Source: Mucilaginibacter glaciei (lineage in GTDB: Bacteria > Bacteroidota > Bacteroidia > Sphingobacteriales > Sphingobacteriaceae). Taken from it: a stretch of DNA of 64,000 bases. The stretch covers positions 62,001-126,000 of the forward strand of contig NZ_JACWMX010000007.1 in assembly GCF_014773245.1 (NCBI RefSeq), written 5' to 3'. Positions 63,503 through 64,000 of the stretch are shown one piece after another; the stretch's first letter is position 1, and every line of letters starts with the position of its first letter. The notes under the pieces are model-generated. The model searched no databases. It saw only the letters and a program-made list of their open reading frames with translations, and was not told the origin of the DNA. Made by a program: the position numbers and the translations under genes.

Positions 63503-64000
63503 ATGAACAATGAACAAAAAGCGGCTGTACAGCTCGAGGTTTGCGCCAATTCGGTAACATCGGCCATAGCAGCGCAAGATGGGGGCGCCATACGCGTAGA
63601 ACTGTGCGAAAACCTGGCCGAGGGCGGCACTACCCCATCACACGGCCAATTGGTGCTGGCGCGTAAAAATCTGCACATTAAACTGTTTGCACTGATCCGC
63701 CCGCGGCGGGGCGACTTTTTATATACCGGCCTGGAGTTTGAGATCATGAAGGCCGACATCAAAAACTGTATCGATGCAGGTTGCGATGGCGTAGTAATAG
63801 GTATGCTTAACGCAGATGGAACAATTGACAAGCCCCGCTGCGCGGAGTTATTGAGCATTGCCAAACGGGGCGGGTTAAGCGTTACGTTTCACCGGGCGTT
63901 TGATATGTGTGCTAATCAATATACGGCCCTTGAAGACGTTATTGAACTGGGTTGCGACCGCATACTTACCTCGGGCGGCAAAAGCACTGCTATGGAAGGG
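63503..64000 (+). CDS. cutC: CutC family protein, 5' part
   Basis: The frame opens at ATG 63503 (MNNEQKAAVQLEVCANSVTS) and runs off the right edge after 166 codons. The CutC TIM-barrel motifs are visible: LEVCANS, RVELCENLAEGGTTPSHG, FALIRPRRGDFLY, DGVVIGMLNADGTID, VTFHRAFDM and GCDRILTSGG. CutC was named for copper homeostasis in E. coli; its true role is unsettled. Complete CutC proteins have about 240-250 residues, so about a third is missing. Confidence 0.93.
   Translation, partial: MNNEQKAAVQLEVCANSVTSAIAAQDGGAIRVELCENLAEGGTTPSHGQLVLARKNLHIKLFALIRPRRGDFLYTGLEFEIMKADIKNCIDAGCDGVVIGMLNADGTIDKPRCAELLSIAKRGGLSVTFHRAFDMCANQYTALEDVIELGCDRILTSGGKSTAMEG

Noticed and set aside
1-64000. CRISPR array, prophage or riboswitch
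   Set aside because: No regularly spaced direct repeats with unique spacers, phage structural genes or recognisable riboswitch cores were seen.

Overview
The window looks like the chromosome of a Bacteroidota bacterium, most likely Sphingobacteriaceae (Mucilaginibacter/Pedobacter-like; the genus is a guess). Direct support: a SusC/SusD pair with an upstream ECF sigma factor and FecR anti-sigma factor, GldC, a GH92 mannosidase, paired DUF3857 proteins, sparse Shine-Dalgarno signals, and TAnnTTTG-type -7 promoter boxes.

Region by region. 1-3.2 kb is the decayed right end of a genomic island: the 3' part of a polysaccharide polymerase, about 700 bp without a gene, a rotten IS21-type element (istA/istB remnants), and the N-terminal part of a tyrosine integrase. 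All of this abuts the 3' end of an intact tRNA-Ser(GCU). 3.2-12.8 kb is mostly core: a PgpH-like 7TM-HD phosphohydrolase, an SPFH / unknown / Arc-like trio, a thiolase, a POT peptide transporter, a DPM1-like glycosyltransferase and RuvB. 12.9-24.6 kb is a polysaccharide utilisation locus: ECF sigma, FecR, SusC with an STN signalling domain, SusD, GH92 alpha-mannosidase, an exported Gfo/Idh/MocA-fold protein and a NodB-type deacetylase lipoprotein. 24.7-37.9 kb holds lipoproteins, QueG, an epsilon-type exonuclease, a translationally coupled pair of DUF3857/transglutaminase proteins (one lacking the catalytic Cys and His), an NlpC/P60 lipoprotein, MutS, a DUF817 membrane protein and a proline-iminopeptidase-like lipoprotein.

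38-47 kb carries a cytochrome c maturation set on the minus strand (ccmF-ccmE, ccmD-ccmC, ccmB). It is split by a repeat-rich spacer plus an NAD(P)-binding protein and a glutamate dehydrogenase, and by a carboxypeptidase-regulatory-domain protein. CcmE has a CX3Y heme-site motif instead of HX3Y. 47-55 kb has an SDR, an alkylguanine methyltransferase gene broken by one in-frame TAA, and a signalling block: a 1144-residue hybrid kinase with three receivers, CheR, CheB and a second hybrid kinase. 55-64 kb has a compact GldC/RNA-helicase cluster, a VapBC-like pair whose PIN toxin carries a single in-frame TAG, dihydroorotase, a WYL regulator with SRPBCC and GyrI-like genes, a DUF2007 zinc-ribbon protein, a Tat-type aspartylglucosaminidase and the start of cutC.

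The most interesting items are the exported Gfo/Idh/MocA protein inside the mannosidase locus, the active/inactive DUF3857 transglutaminase pair, the HK-CheR-CheB-HK block without an encoded chemoreceptor, the CX3Y CcmE, and two genes that each appear to be killed by a single nonsense codon. All family assignments come from reading motifs; no database search was run.
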